Below are positions 7,998-15,251 of a stretch of 28,774 nt of DNA, piece by piece. A program made the position numbers and the translations under genes. The stretch covers positions 1 to 28,774 of the forward strand of contig JAIDPG010000286.1 in the NCBI GenBank assembly GCA_029062865.1, given 5' to 3'. Source of the stretch: Oscillospiraceae bacterium. Lineage in GTDB: Bacteria > Bacillota > Clostridia > Oscillospirales > Ruminococcaceae. Each line of letters opens with the position of its first letter. The stretch's first letter is position 1. The notes under the pieces are model-generated. The model saw only the letters and a program-made list of their open reading frames with translations. It did no database searches and was not told the DNA's origin.

Positions 7998-8543
7998 ATG
8001 GGAAAGAAAATTGTAGTTATCACGGGAAGCCCCCGCAAGAACGGCAACAGCTTCGCGATGACGGACGCGTTCATCGCGGCGGCGGAGAAAAAGGGGCACA
8101 CCGTAACGCGCTTTGACGCGGCGCTTAGGAACGTAGGCGGCTGCCACGCGTGCGAGACGTGCTACAAGTCGGGCAAGGCTTGCTCGTTCGACGACGACTT
8201 CAACGAGCTCGCGCCGCTTATTCTCGAGGCGGACGCGGTTGTGTTCACAATGCCGGTTTACTGGTACTCTATCCCCGCGCAGATAAAGGGCGTGATCGAC
8301 AAGCTGTTCTCGCTGGTGGTCGGCGGAAAGGACATCGCGGGCAAGGAGTGCGCGCTTATCACGTGCTGCGAGGAGGAGGATATGTCCGTTATGGACGGCG
8401 TGCGCGTGCCTATCGAGCGCTCGGCGGCGCTGATGAAGTGGAAAATGGTCGGCGAGGTGCTGATCCCCGGAGTGCTGAATGTCGGGGCTATCGACAAAAC
8501 CGACGGCTGCAAGCAAGCGGCGGCTCTTGCGGATAAAATTTAA
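7998..8543 (+). CDS. Flavodoxin-fold NAD(P)H-dependent FMN reductase
   Basis: A 181-residue protein of the iron-sulfur flavoprotein/FMN-reductase superfamily. The N-terminal GSPRKNGNS phosphate-binding loop (about residues 10-18) binds FMN. Cysteines at about 49, 52, 55 and 62 (CHACETCY...C) suggest a redox or metal site like those of clostridial iron-sulfur flavoproteins. MPVYWYSIPAQIKGVIDK is the conserved flavin-pocket region. The ATG follows AAAAGGAG. Expression is likely controlled by the divergent HxlR regulator, suggesting a role against electrophiles, quinones or nitro compounds. The physiological substrate is not evident. Confidence 0.9.
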   Translation: MGKKIVVITGSPRKNGNSFAMTDAFIAAAEKKGHTVTRFDAALRNVGGCHACETCYKSGKACSFDDDFNELAPLILEADAVVFTMPVYWYSIPAQIKGVIDKLFSLVVGGKDIAGKECALITCCEEEDMSVMDGVRVPIERSAALMKWKMVGEVLIPGVLNVGAIDKTDGCKQAAALADKI

Positions 8544-8558
8544 GGCGGTGACAATAGA

Positions 8559-9110
8559 ATGAGCAAAAAAGTTGTCATACTAAACGGAAGTCCGCGGAAA
8601 ACGGAAACACCTCGGCTCTTGTAAAAATGTTTCGCGAGGGCGCGGAGAGCGTCGGGTGCGAGGTCTCGGAATTCTTTCTCGGAGATTTTGAAATAAAGGG
8701 CTGCAAGAGCTGCTTCGGCGGCGACAGTTCACGCGAATGTCCGTGCGTTCAGCATGACGGAATGGAGAAGATATACTCCGCGGTGAGGGATTGCGATGTC
8801 ATCGTGCTTGCTTCTCCGCTGTATTACTGGAGCATAAGCGGGCAGCTCAAAACCGCGATAGACCGCCTGTTCGCGCTTGAGGAGGGCAGTGAAAACCTGC
8901 TTCGCGGGAACGGAAAAACCGCCGCGCTGATAATGGCGGCGGAGGGGCACGGCTTTGAGGACGCGACGATGTACTTTGATCACCTGACTGAACATCTCAA
9001 ATGGAAAAAACCTCGGGAAGGTGCTTTGCGGCGGAGTAATGGATATCGGCGACATAGACGGACGCGCGGAGCTTCAAGAAGCTCTCGCGCTCGGGAAGTC
9101 CCTGCAATAA
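8559..9110 (+). pseudogene. Second flavodoxin-like reductase, two frameshifts
   Basis: A paralogue of the preceding reductase that reads through only if two single-base changes are undone. From ATG 8559 the frame encodes MSKKVVILNGSPRK, then breaks at an A-run (8598-8601) that is one A short. The restored frame runs through the flavin-binding SPLYYWSISGQLKTAIDR region until an A-run (9005-9010) that is one A too long. Correcting it gives a natural C-terminus ending at TAA 9108-9110. The two changes are opposite in sign and both in poly-A, so the gene may be genuinely broken, phase-variable, or mis-sequenced. A GGCGGTGA ribosome site precedes the start, 16 bp after the first reductase gene. 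Confidence 0.85.
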
Positions 9111-9121
9111 TCACAAAAATG

Positions 9122-9145
9122 GCGGCTCTCCGAACGGAGAGCCGC
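9122..9145 (+). terminator. Intrinsic-type hairpin after the reductase pair
   Basis: An 11-bp perfect stem, GCGGCTCTCCG with CGGAGAGCCGC, around a two-base loop, followed by CTTTG. The T tract is weak, but the position just after the flavodoxin operon suits a terminator. Confidence 0.65.
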
Positions 9146-9259
9146 TTTGCCGTGTATAAAACCCGCGCCCTCTGCATATAATAATATACAATTATTTCAC
9201 CGCGTATCTCCCCGCCGCGGGCGGGAAGAAGCGCCGAAGAGATCAGCAAAGGAGCTGCT

Positions 9260-10231
9260 ATGTGTACTGCTGTAAGTTACGAAAACAACGGGTTTTATTT
9301 CGGGCGAAATCTCGATTATGAAATACGCTTCGGGGATAATGTGGCGATAGCGCCGCGGAATTATCCGTTTAAGTTTCTGTTCGCGGGAACGATGCGCGAG
9401 CACTTCGCGATGATAGGAATGGCGCACGTCGCGGACGGGTATCCGCTGTATTACGACTGCGTAAACGAAAAGGGGCTCGCGATGGCGGGGCTGAATTTCG
9501 TTGACAACGCGTTTTACGGCGAGCCCGAGGACGGAAAATACGCGATAGCGCCGCACGAGTTTATCCCGTTTATAATGGGGCAGTGCGCGAGCCTTTCCGA
9601 GGCGCGAGAGCTCCTCTCGAAAATGTGTCTCGTTGACCGCGCGTTCGGGGATTTCCCCGTGTCGCAGCTGCACTGGATGATCTCCGACGGCAGGGATTCG
9701 ATCGTCGTCGAGAGCACAAAGCAGGGCTTTTTCGTGTACGAAAACCCTCTCGGCGTGCTCACGAACAACCCGGAGTTCCCGCTGCAAACGACGCAGATCA
9801 ACAACTACATGGGTCTGTCTGCGAAGCCGCCCGAAAACCGCTTCTGCTCGAAATACCAATTCAACGCCTACAGCCGCGGAATGGGAGCGATCGGGCTGCC
9901 CGGCGATTGGTCAAGCGAGTCAAGATTCGTCCGCGCGGCATTTGTCAGGGCGAATTCCGTCTGCGGCGAAAGCGCTTTGGAGAGCGTGTCGCAGGTGTTT
10001 CATATCCTGAATTCGGTAGAAAACCCAAGCGGCTGCTGCGAGCTTGAAAGCGGCGACTATCAGATAACGCAGTACACGTGCTGCTGCGACTGCAAAAACG
10101 GGATCTACTATTATAATTACTACAACAACCACCAAATAAACGCCGTGGATATGCGCCGCGAGAACCTGAACTCCGCGGATCTGATCGTCTACGAGCCGCA
10201 GGACAAGGAAAATATTCTTTTCCAGAATTAA
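9260..10231 (+). CDS. bsh: Bile salt hydrolase (choloylglycine hydrolase family)
   Basis: 323 residues, the normal family length. It is an N-terminal-nucleophile amidase that cleaves the amide bond of glycine- or taurine-conjugated bile acids. After removal of Met1 the catalytic Cys2 is exposed (MCTAVSY). Other family residues are visible: Arg16 and Asp19 (GRNLDYE), Asn79 (GLNF), Asn169/170 (LTNNPEF) and Arg222 (SRFVRAAF), with the bile-acid-type segment GMGAIGLPGDWSSESRFVRA. The resemblance to clostridial bile salt hydrolases runs to the C-terminus (NGIYYYNYYNN..I). AAAGGAGC precedes the ATG, and there is no signal peptide, so it acts in the cytoplasm. It appears to be a single-gene unit, with a TATAAT at 9177-9182 but no clear -35. 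Penicillin V acylase is the main alternative and is less likely. Confidence 0.93.
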   Translation: MCTAVSYENNGFYFGRNLDYEIRFGDNVAIAPRNYPFKFLFAGTMREHFAMIGMAHVADGYPLYYDCVNEKGLAMAGLNFVDNAFYGEPEDGKYAIAPHEFIPFIMGQCASLSEARELLSKMCLVDRAFGDFPVSQLHWMISDGRDSIVVESTKQGFFVYENPLGVLTNNPEFPLQTTQINNYMGLSAKPPENRFCSKYQFNAYSRGMGAIGLPGDWSSESRFVRAAFVRANSVCGESALESVSQVFHILNSVENPSGCCELESGDYQITQYTCCCDCKNGIYYYNYYNNHQINAVDMRRENLNSADLIVYEPQDKENILFQN

Positions 10232-10263
10232 GCGAACTCCGCCCGAAAAAATATGCGCCTTAG

Positions 10264-10297
10264 CAAAAAAAACCTCGCTTTGCGAGAGGATTTTTGC
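10264..10297 (+). terminator. Terminator after bile salt hydrolase gene
   Basis: A short stem (CCTCGC with GCGAG-GG, around 10273-10289) is flanked by an A-run and followed by ATTTTTGC. The GCAAAA...TTTTGC flanks match those of the tRNA terminators in this window, suggesting a common terminator style in this genome. Confidence 0.75.
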
Positions 10298-10310
10298 AGA
10301 TTGTGATATT

Positions 10311-10494
10311 GTTACCAAAAAAATTTGAAAAAATCACCTATGGGCGAAGTGTCAGCCCCGCGTTGTTTTTGCGGTTCCGCGAAGCAAAAACAATGCTAGC
10401 AATGAGCGTTTGCGTTCGCCGCAAAGCGGCGTGCGCAAATGCCATTGCGGTCTGCAAAAAAATCCCTCGGCAAAGCCGAGGGATTTTTGCTGAC
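10311..10494 (-). repeat. tRNA-3'-associated palindromic repeat, class 2, Arg copy
   Basis: Read from the tRNA-Arg 3' end, the repeat contains the terminator hairpin (10463-10483), a conserved core with a CGCCGC/GCGGCG hairpin, a conserved CGCTCATTGCTAGC block, and an arm of GCAAAAACAAT with GTTGTTTTTGC (10384-10394 and 10362-10372). It ends in a segment with TTTTTGGTAAC. The same framework follows tRNA-Ser and tRNA-Trp. In this copy the arm encloses only a short GGTTCCGCGAA loop, the compact form of the element. Confidence 0.85.
10463..10483 (-). terminator. tRNA-Arg terminator
   Basis: A perfect 9-bp stem, TCCCTCGGC with GCCGAGGGA, around a three-base loop. On the minus strand it is followed by a run of seven T. 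It lies 14 bases from the tRNA 3' end and inside the class 2 repeat. Confidence 0.88.
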
Positions 10495-10497
10495 CGG

Positions 10498-10574
10498 TGG
10501 CACCGCAGAGGGGATTCGAACCTCCGACCTACCGCTTAGGAGGCGGTCGCTCTATCCTGCTGAGCTACTGCGGC
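10498..10574 (-). tRNA. tRNA-Arg (anticodon CCT)
   Basis: A 77-nt cloverleaf. The acceptor stem GCCGCAG pairs with CTGCGGT (first pair G-U), the discriminator is G, and CCA is encoded. The anticodon stem ACCGC/GCGGT holds loop CTCCTAA, giving anticodon CCT, which reads AGG. The T-arm has the GGTTCGAATCC loop region. A TTGAAA-17-TATAAT promoter precedes it. Confidence 0.96.
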
Positions 10575-10586
10575 GTGTACTTTATT

Positions 10587-10615
10587 ATTATAAACCATTT
10601 CGGGCAATTTTTCAA
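10587..10615 (-). promoter_or_regulatory. Promoter of tRNA-Arg
   Basis: On the minus strand, TTGAAA (10615-10610) and TATAAT (10592-10587) are separated by exactly 17 bp and lie 12 bp before the tRNA 5' end. Confidence 0.85.
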
Positions 10616-10651
10616 GTGCGCTCGGCGATTTTGTGAATTTTCGCTAAAAAG

Positions 10652-11263
10652 TCAAGTGGAATTTTGGGATTTCGAGAACGTGCAGCCACAGTAATTTTGC
10701 CTGTATAAATCATACTCGCGGCTCAGCTCTATCGAGCGCAGATAGCCGCCCTTTTTCTTGAAGTCGTTCGGGAGGCTTGAAACGCTGTAAATTTGCGATA
10801 ATTCCGCGCCTATCTCGTTGAGCTTTTGCGCGTTCTTCAGCGGGCTTATTGAAAGCGTCGAGCAGAAGCAGTCGAAGCCGTGCTCGGCGGCGTATTTCGC
10901 GGCGCGCTCCAGTCTCAAACGATAGCACACAAAGCACCGCTCGCCGCCCTCGGGAGCGGCTTCCAAGCCCTTGACGGCTTTGAGAAATTCATTGTGGTCG
11001 TATTCGTCTACGATAAGCTCCACGGGGTTTTTGAACTCCATTTCGGAGATGAGCCGCCGCAGCTCCTCGGCGCGTTTTCGGAACTCCTCCTCGGGGGAAA
11101 TGTTCGGGTTGTAGTATAAAACCGTTATCTCGAAGTGCTGCGAGAGATACTCAAGAACGTAGCTCGAGCACGGCGCGCAGCACGCGTGAAGCAGCAGCTG
11201 CGGCGTTTTGTCAAGCGCGGCTATGAGCTTGTCAAGCTCGCGCTGATAGTTGATTTTCTGCAT
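10652..11263 (-). CDS. queH: Epoxyqueuosine reductase QueH
   Basis: About 203 residues. QueH (formerly DUF208) reduces epoxyqueuosine to queuosine in tRNA wobble positions, using an iron-sulfur centre and no cobalamin. The metal and catalytic cysteines are all present: HACCAPC near residues 26-32, CFVC in the middle and YCGC at the C-terminus. LYYNPNISPEEEFRKR and CSTLSISPLKN are also characteristic. The ATG at 11263 follows GGGTGAT, with the rnhA stop just upstream. An in-frame ATG at 11275 inside rnhA has no ribosome site. It probably shares a transcript with rnhA. No other queuosine gene is in the window. Confidence 0.94.
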   Translation of the reverse strand: MQKINYQRELDKLIAALDKTPQLLLHACCAPCSSYVLEYLSQHFEITVLYYNPNISPEEEFRKRAEELRRLISEMEFKNPVELIVDEYDHNEFLKAVKGLEAAPEGGERCFVCYRLRLERAAKYAAEHGFDCFCSTLSISPLKNAQKLNEIGAELSQIYSVSSLPNDFKKKGGYLRSIELSREYDLYRQNYCGCTFSKSQNST

Positions 11264-11267
11264 TTTA

Positions 11268-11720
11268 TCACCCATTTAATTTCCCGGCATATTTATCGCG
11301 CTCGGCGACCGCAAGCCTGTCGCAGCGCTCGTTTTCGGCGTGACCCGCGTGTCCCTTTATCCAGCAAAACTCGCACTTGTGTATCTCCAGCAGGTCGAGC
11401 AGCCGCGCCCAGAGGTCGGGGTTTAAGGCGGGCTTGCCGTCGGATTTTTTCCAGCCGCGCTTGCGCCAGCCTGCCGCCCAGCCCTTTTCTATCCCGTCGA
11501 CGACGTATTTGCTGTCGGTCGTTATCCGCACCTCGCACGGGAATTTCAGCGCCTCCAAGGCGGTTATCACGCCGAGCAGCTCCATTCGGTTGTTGGTCGT
11601 GTGCGCGTCGCCGCCCGAGAGCTCCTTCTCGTGACCGCCGCACCGCAAGATCGCCCCGAACCCGCCCGGTCCGGGATTTCCGCTGCAAGCGCCGTCGGAG
11701 TATATTTCAACAAATCGCAT
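11268..11720 (-). CDS. rnhA: Ribonuclease HI
   Basis: 150 residues, full length for bacterial RNase HI, which degrades the RNA strand of RNA-DNA hybrids. The carboxylate tetrad is intact at Asp9 (YSDGACSGNPG), Glu47 (NRMELLG), Asp69 (TTDSKYV) and Asp134 (ERCDRLA), with the conserved HAGHAENERCD region supplying the histidine. The basic handle region (GWAAGWRKRGWKK) is present. GGAGAAATGTT precedes the ATG. queH follows within a few bases. Confidence 0.96.
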   Translation of the reverse strand: MRFVEIYSDGACSGNPGPGGFGAILRCGGHEKELSGGDAHTTNNRMELLGVITALEALKFPCEVRITTDSKYVVDGIEKGWAAGWRKRGWKKSDGKPALNPDLWARLLDLLEIHKCEFCWIKGHAGHAENERCDRLAVAERDKYAGKLNG

Positions 11721-11780
11721 AACATTTCTCCTAAAAGTGTTCTACCGGAGGCAAGAGGCAAGAAGTACCGCAAGGCGGCG

Positions 11781-12125
11781 TTAATTAGTATTATTCCAGC
11801 TCCAAGAAAGCGCTTTTGCAATAAAGAACGGAATGAGCAGCGGCGCTAAAACATACCACGACACCAACATGATGCCCAATAAATCAAAACCCGAAATAAC
11901 AGCGCAGAATATTACCGACGCCGCCGACCACACCGCGGCGTACATTTCTCCCTTGAACAACAATCCCGCCACGATTGAGCAAACAATAAGTACACCAAGA
12001 TAAAAATAATAATCCACGAGAACATCAAGTTGTAATATGTAACCGGAAAAGAAGATAACCGCCACCAGCACGCCGTATATCGCGACCGTGCCGATCATCG
12101 ACTTTAGCAGCCTTTTCTTATTCAT
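11781..12125 (-). CDS. Small multi-pass membrane protein
   Basis: A 114-residue hydrophobic protein with a basic N-terminus (MNKKRLLK) and about four predicted membrane helices. I do not recognise a family. AGAGGAGGC precedes the ATG. It follows the MoxR-type ATPase gene by about 75 bp on the same strand and may be co-transcribed. Unlike the six proteins at 13.3-17.0 kb it lacks their characteristic A-P motif before the last hydrophobic segments, so I do not group it with them. Confidence 0.7.
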   Translation of the reverse strand: MNKKRLLKSMIGTVAIYGVLVAVIFFSGYILQLDVLVDYYFYLGVLIVCSIVAGLLFKGEMYAAVWSAASVIFCAVISGFDLLGIMLVSWYVLAPLLIPFFIAKALSWSWNNTN

Positions 12126-12199
12126 ATTTGCCTCCTCTGTCGAAAGCCGGAAGTGCCGCGAGGGTTGTTTGTTCTCTTACCTCTATTCTCTAACCTCTA

Positions 12200-13114
12200 T
12201 TAAACGGGAATAACCGTTTCCGCAAGAATACTCTGAATGATCTCCTCGGAGGACATAAACGCGGTCTGCCCCGCGGCGAGCAGCACTCTGTGCGAGAGCA
12301 CGGCGGTCGCCATTGCCTTTACGTCATCGGGGGTCGCGAAGGCGCGGTCGTTGATCACCGCCATTGCCTGCGCCGCTTTGTAGAGAGCTATCGAGGCTCT
12401 CGGCGACGCGCCGAGCTTTACCTCCTGCCTTGCTCTCGTCGCGCCGACTATCATCAAGATGTACGTCTTGACCTGCTCGGAGACTTGAACGTTGCTTGCG
12501 GTTTCGCGGAGAGCCATTACGTCGTCAAGCGTCATCACGGGCTGCACGGGCATTTTCTGCGGCATTTTTTCGAGCATCTGCAACTCCGCGCGGCGGTCGG
12601 GGTAGCCGATAGAGATACGCATAAGGAAGCGGTCAAGCTGCGCCTCGGGGAGGTGATACGTGCCGTAGGTCTCGATAGGGTTCTGCGTCGCGAGCGCCAT
12701 AAACGGCACGGGGAGCTTGTGCGTCACGCCGTCGACGGAGATCTGGAGCTCCTCCATTGCCTCCAGCAGCGAGGACTGAACCTTCGGAGACGTGCGGTTG
12801 ATTTCGTCCGCGAGCAGGAAGTTGCACATCGCCGCGCCCGCTCTGTAGGACGATTCGCCCGTGCGCTGGTCGATGACCGTGTAGCCGATAACGTCCGACG
12901 GCATAAGGTCGGGCGTGAACTGAATTCGCCCGAAGCTGCCCGAAACGGACTTTGCGAGCGTTTCCGCAAGCAGAGTTTTTCCGACTCCGGGAACATCCTC
13001 GATAAGCACGTGCCCGCCCGCGATCATCGCGCAGACGATTTTTTCAATTACGTCGCGCTTGCCGAGGATTACCGTTTCGATGTTGTTGATAAGCTGTTCA
13101 ATTTTTGCGTTCAT
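12200..13114 (-). CDS. MoxR-family AAA+ ATPase
   Basis: 304 residues. Walker A is at about 41-48 (VPGVGKT), Walker B at about 99-104 (FLLADE, then INRTSPK) and sensor 1 at about 142-146 (ATQNP). The MoxR signature IETYGTYHLPEAQLDRF follows, and the C-terminal lid has GASPRASIALYKAAQA. MoxR ATPases act as chaperones that assemble or activate partner complexes, usually encoded with a DUF58 protein, vWA proteins or a transglutaminase. None of these is adjacent here. AAGGAG precedes the ATG. A class 1 palindromic element ends about 20 bp upstream of the start, so it is likely in the 5' untranslated region or promoter. Confidence 0.93.
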   Translation of the reverse strand: MNAKIEQLINNIETVILGKRDVIEKIVCAMIAGGHVLIEDVPGVGKTLLAETLAKSVSGSFGRIQFTPDLMPSDVIGYTVIDQRTGESSYRAGAAMCNFLLADEINRTSPKVQSSLLEAMEELQISVDGVTHKLPVPFMALATQNPIETYGTYHLPEAQLDRFLMRISIGYPDRRAELQMLEKMPQKMPVQPVMTLDDVMALRETASNVQVSEQVKTYILMIVGATRARQEVKLGASPRASIALYKAAQAMAVINDRAFATPDDVKAMATAVLSHRVLLAAGQTAFMSSEEIIQSILAETVIPV

Positions 13115-13136
13115 TTTGTTCTCCTTATTTTAATTT

Positions 13137-13244
13137 AAATTTCAAAATTCCCTCACCGCTGCTCCGCTCACTTCGTTCGCTCTGCAGCGCTGAGGGAACC
13201 GCTCACAATTTTGCTTTGCAAAATTGTGAGACTTTTTGAAATTT
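13137..13244 (-). repeat. Three-armed palindromic element, class 1, copy B
   Basis: Read on the minus strand, this copy has the same framework as 267-363: outer arm AAATTTCAAAA (complement at the other end, 13137-13147 with 13234-13244), AGT, hairpin 1, CGG, hairpin 2 with base TTCCCTCA/TGAGGGAA (13148-13155 and 13191-13198), then TTTTGAAATTT. Hairpin 1 is a perfect 13-bp stem, 13202-13214 with 13218-13230, whose sequence is unrelated to the hairpin in copy A. The orientation relative to the downstream gene (moxR-type) is the same as copy A to its gene. Confidence 0.88.
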
Positions 13245-13282
13245 ATGCGATCTGGATATGCTGCTGTTGATCGGTATGCGCC

Positions 13283-13765
13283 CTATGCTTTCTTTGCCCT
13301 TGCCGCGATAAAAAACGCCGCAGCAGTCGTTAAAACGGCGGTCACGAGCATACAAAGCGCCGGTCCAAGCTCATACCCCAGATGGACGAAGTTCCGCCAG
13401 CTGCCGCTCGGAGGCTCATATACAACAAGCTCCGAAATGAAATACGCAAGGCTCAGCACGAGGATAGGCGCCTGCGCACATATAATAAGCACTTTCACCG
13501 AGGGCGGACCGCCTTTGGCTTTACGCCTCGCGCGCCGATCACCTTTTAAAACCGACTCAGGGTTTCCCCTCCAAGTGCCTCTGCTTTCCGCAATGCCTTC
13601 CACGACATCGATAAGCACCCGTGCGTAAATCAAGTTCAACACCGCCATCGTGATTATGTATATCACGATATGCGCGGAGTACGCGAAAACTCCCGCCGCG
13701 CATACCAGAGCGCTCCCGACAAGACCGAAAAGCATCGTGAGAATGACAGCCGTCGGTTTTTTCAT
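13283..13765 (-). CDS. Multi-pass membrane protein, paralogue array 6
   Basis: 160 residues, about four membrane helices, with a central basic loop (RRARRKAKGG). The second half, with the AQAP motif followed by a hydrophobic run, a short VYEPPSG loop and a final helix, resembles the second half of its neighbour at 13797-14249 (AQAP..., YHYEPSLG). It is the last gene of a leftward membrane-protein operon. No family is recognised. The N-terminal MKK and hydrophobic helix are shared by the whole array. Function unknown. Confidence 0.75.
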   Translation of the reverse strand: MKKPTAVILTMLFGLVGSALVCAAGVFAYSAHIVIYIITMAVLNLIYARVLIDVVEGIAESRGTWRGNPESVLKGDRRARRKAKGGPPSVKVLIICAQAPILVLSLAYFISELVVYEPPSGSWRNFVHLGYELGPALCMLVTAVLTTAAAFFIAARAKKA

Positions 13766-13796
13766 AGAGCCAAACCCCTTTCATATCTTGATGCCG

Positions 13797-14249
13797 TTAT
13801 TGTTTTTCCGTCCGCGCTTTTTGTCTGTCAGCCAACATCATGATAAACCCGCCGATGGTCGTCATAACGGCGGTCGCGAGCGCGCCCAAATACGCGTAAT
13901 AATTGAGTTCCAATCCCCAGCCGTACAACCCGCTGAACATATCGCCGAGCGAGGGCTCATAATGGTAAAGCTCCACGGCGTTCTGAATAAAAAGCGCCGT
14001 CACAAGAATGACAAAAGGCGCCTGCGCGATAAGCAGAAAAACCCGCCGCGCTACGCCGCACTTTCCCTCTGTCTTCTTTCCGATGAGGTTCAGCAGAGCG
14101 GCAAGCCCGCAGGCTATCGGCAAGCCGACAAGCACCCCGAACACAACGCTCTCGCTCGTGAGCAAGAGCCAGACCGCGGGAACAGCCGCGATAGCGTTCG
14201 CGAGCAAGCCGCATATTACCGTGAGTATTATTGAGAGCACCTTTTTCAT
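13797..14249 (-). CDS. Multi-pass membrane protein, paralogue array 5
   Basis: 150 residues with about four membrane helices. The start overlaps the preceding gene's stop by four bases (ATGA type), showing translational coupling. The AQAP motif, the YHYEPSLG loop and the terminal helix followed by a polar tail (DRQKARTEKQ) parallel the protein at 13283-13765. Ribosome site AGGTG-like within the upstream gene. No known family. A transport or membrane-stress role would be speculation. Confidence 0.75.
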   Translation of the reverse strand: MKKVLSIILTVICGLLANAIAAVPAVWLLLTSESVVFGVLVGLPIACGLAALLNLIGKKTEGKCGVARRVFLLIAQAPFVILVTALFIQNAVELYHYEPSLGDMFSGLYGWGLELNYYAYLGALATAVMTTIGGFIMMLADRQKARTEKQ

Positions 14250-14671
14250 AACTTCCCCTTTTCTTCACGCGCGTAAACCCGAGACACATAAACGATCAAC
14301 CCCGCGATCAGCGCGGCGACGGACGTTATCGTCCACGATATTCCGATGAGGAGCTCCCCCAAGCCCGCCAAAAAGCCCTTGAAATACCCCGCCATATCGA
14401 GTATCCGAACTACGATAAAATACACGATCGAGCCCGCCGCCGACGGCACGTAAGCCAACAAAATAAAGCGCTTCCAAGAAAGCCCGGTTTTCCTCTCGAA
14501 TACGCCTTGAAGCGCCGTCTGAACGAAACCGAACCCCACCACCGCAGCCAGCCCGACAAGAATTACGAGGTCATATATCTCGGAAAACAAAAACAGATTA
14601 AGGACCGCCAACCCGAAGATGACCGCGGCGCTGCCGATAATAAGCGCGGTCAGCGCGAGCGCTTTTTTCAT
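14246..14671 (-). CDS. Multi-pass membrane protein, paralogue array 4
   Basis: 141 residues, about four helices, beginning MKKALAL. It has the array's central pattern of basic residues, then hydrophobic LLAYVPSAAGS, then a loop and a final helix with a basic tail (YAREEKGKL). It overlaps both neighbours by four bases, so 15150-13797 must be translated from one message. Function unknown. Confidence 0.75.
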   Translation of the reverse strand: MKKALALTALIIGSAAVIFGLAVLNLFLFSEIYDLVILVGLAAVVGFGFVQTALQGVFERKTGLSWKRFILLAYVPSAAGSIVYFIVVRILDMAGYFKGFLAGLGELLIGISWTITSVAALIAGLIVYVSRVYAREEKGKL

Positions 14672-15150
14672 TCTTCTTCCTCCGCGTCAACCTCGATTTC
14701 GCTTAAGGTTTTGGTGCGCTTGTGCTCGATTTTGTACTTTATCGCGTCCGTAACCGCGCGGATGATCAGGCTCAGCGTAAACGCCGCCGACGCGGCAAGC
14801 CCGAACAGCAGCCGCACTCCCATAACGTCCGTGCCCGTTTCTTCGGCGATCTCGGGCGTGTGGAAGAAGTACAGCAGCACCGCCGCGATAAGCGAGGGCA
14901 CGCACGCAAGCGCGATAAACGCCGCGCTGCCGATGTTGTGCGTCTTTTTGTAGAACGCGCGCGGGTGACGCCCGAGATAGCTCATAGCATACACAAACAG
15001 CGCCGTGACAACGTAAAGCGCCCACTCGAACCCCTGCTTGAAAAACATCGAAAGCGTGATAAACACGACGATCGCCATAAACGCGACCATCGCCACCGCC
15101 ACCGCTCCGCCGCCTATCAAAGCCAAAATCGCAACAGGCTTTTTCTTCAT
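14668..15150 (-). CDS. Multi-pass membrane protein, paralogue array 3
   Basis: 160 residues with about four helices, beginning MKKKPVAIL and ending in a strongly acidic tail (EVDAEEEE). The ALACVPSLIAA segment before the third helix corresponds to the AP/VP motif of the other array members. AAAGGAGC precedes the ATG. A consensus promoter (15223-15251) lies just upstream, making this the first gene of the 15150-13283 operon. No family recognised. Confidence 0.75.
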   Translation of the reverse strand: MKKKPVAILALIGGGAVAVAMVAFMAIVVFITLSMFFKQGFEWALYVVTALFVYAMSYLGRHPRAFYKKTHNIGSAAFIALACVPSLIAAVLLYFFHTPEIAEETGTDVMGVRLLFGLAASAAFTLSLIIRAVTDAIKYKIEHKRTKTLSEIEVDAEEEE

Positions 15151-15222
15151 ATTTACAGCTCCTTTTAGAAGTTAGATTTTTCAGAGTTAAGAAGAAGTAG
15201 TAAGAAACAACTCCCTAATATA

Positions 15223-15251
15223 ATTATAGCACATTGCGCTTCTGCTGTCAA
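15223..15251 (-). promoter_or_regulatory. Consensus promoter inside the membrane-protein array
   Basis: On the minus strand a perfect TTGACA (15251-15246) and TATAAT (15228-15223) are spaced 17 bp apart. The -35 contains the stop codon (TGA 15250-15248) of the upstream paralogue. It would drive the four-gene unit ending at 13283. Confidence 0.85.

Noticed and set aside
10311..10496. Integrase attachment site at the tRNA-Arg 3' end
   Set aside because: No integrase gene and no second copy of the tRNA 3' end in direct orientation were found. The sequence shared with other tRNA loci is outside the tRNA itself.
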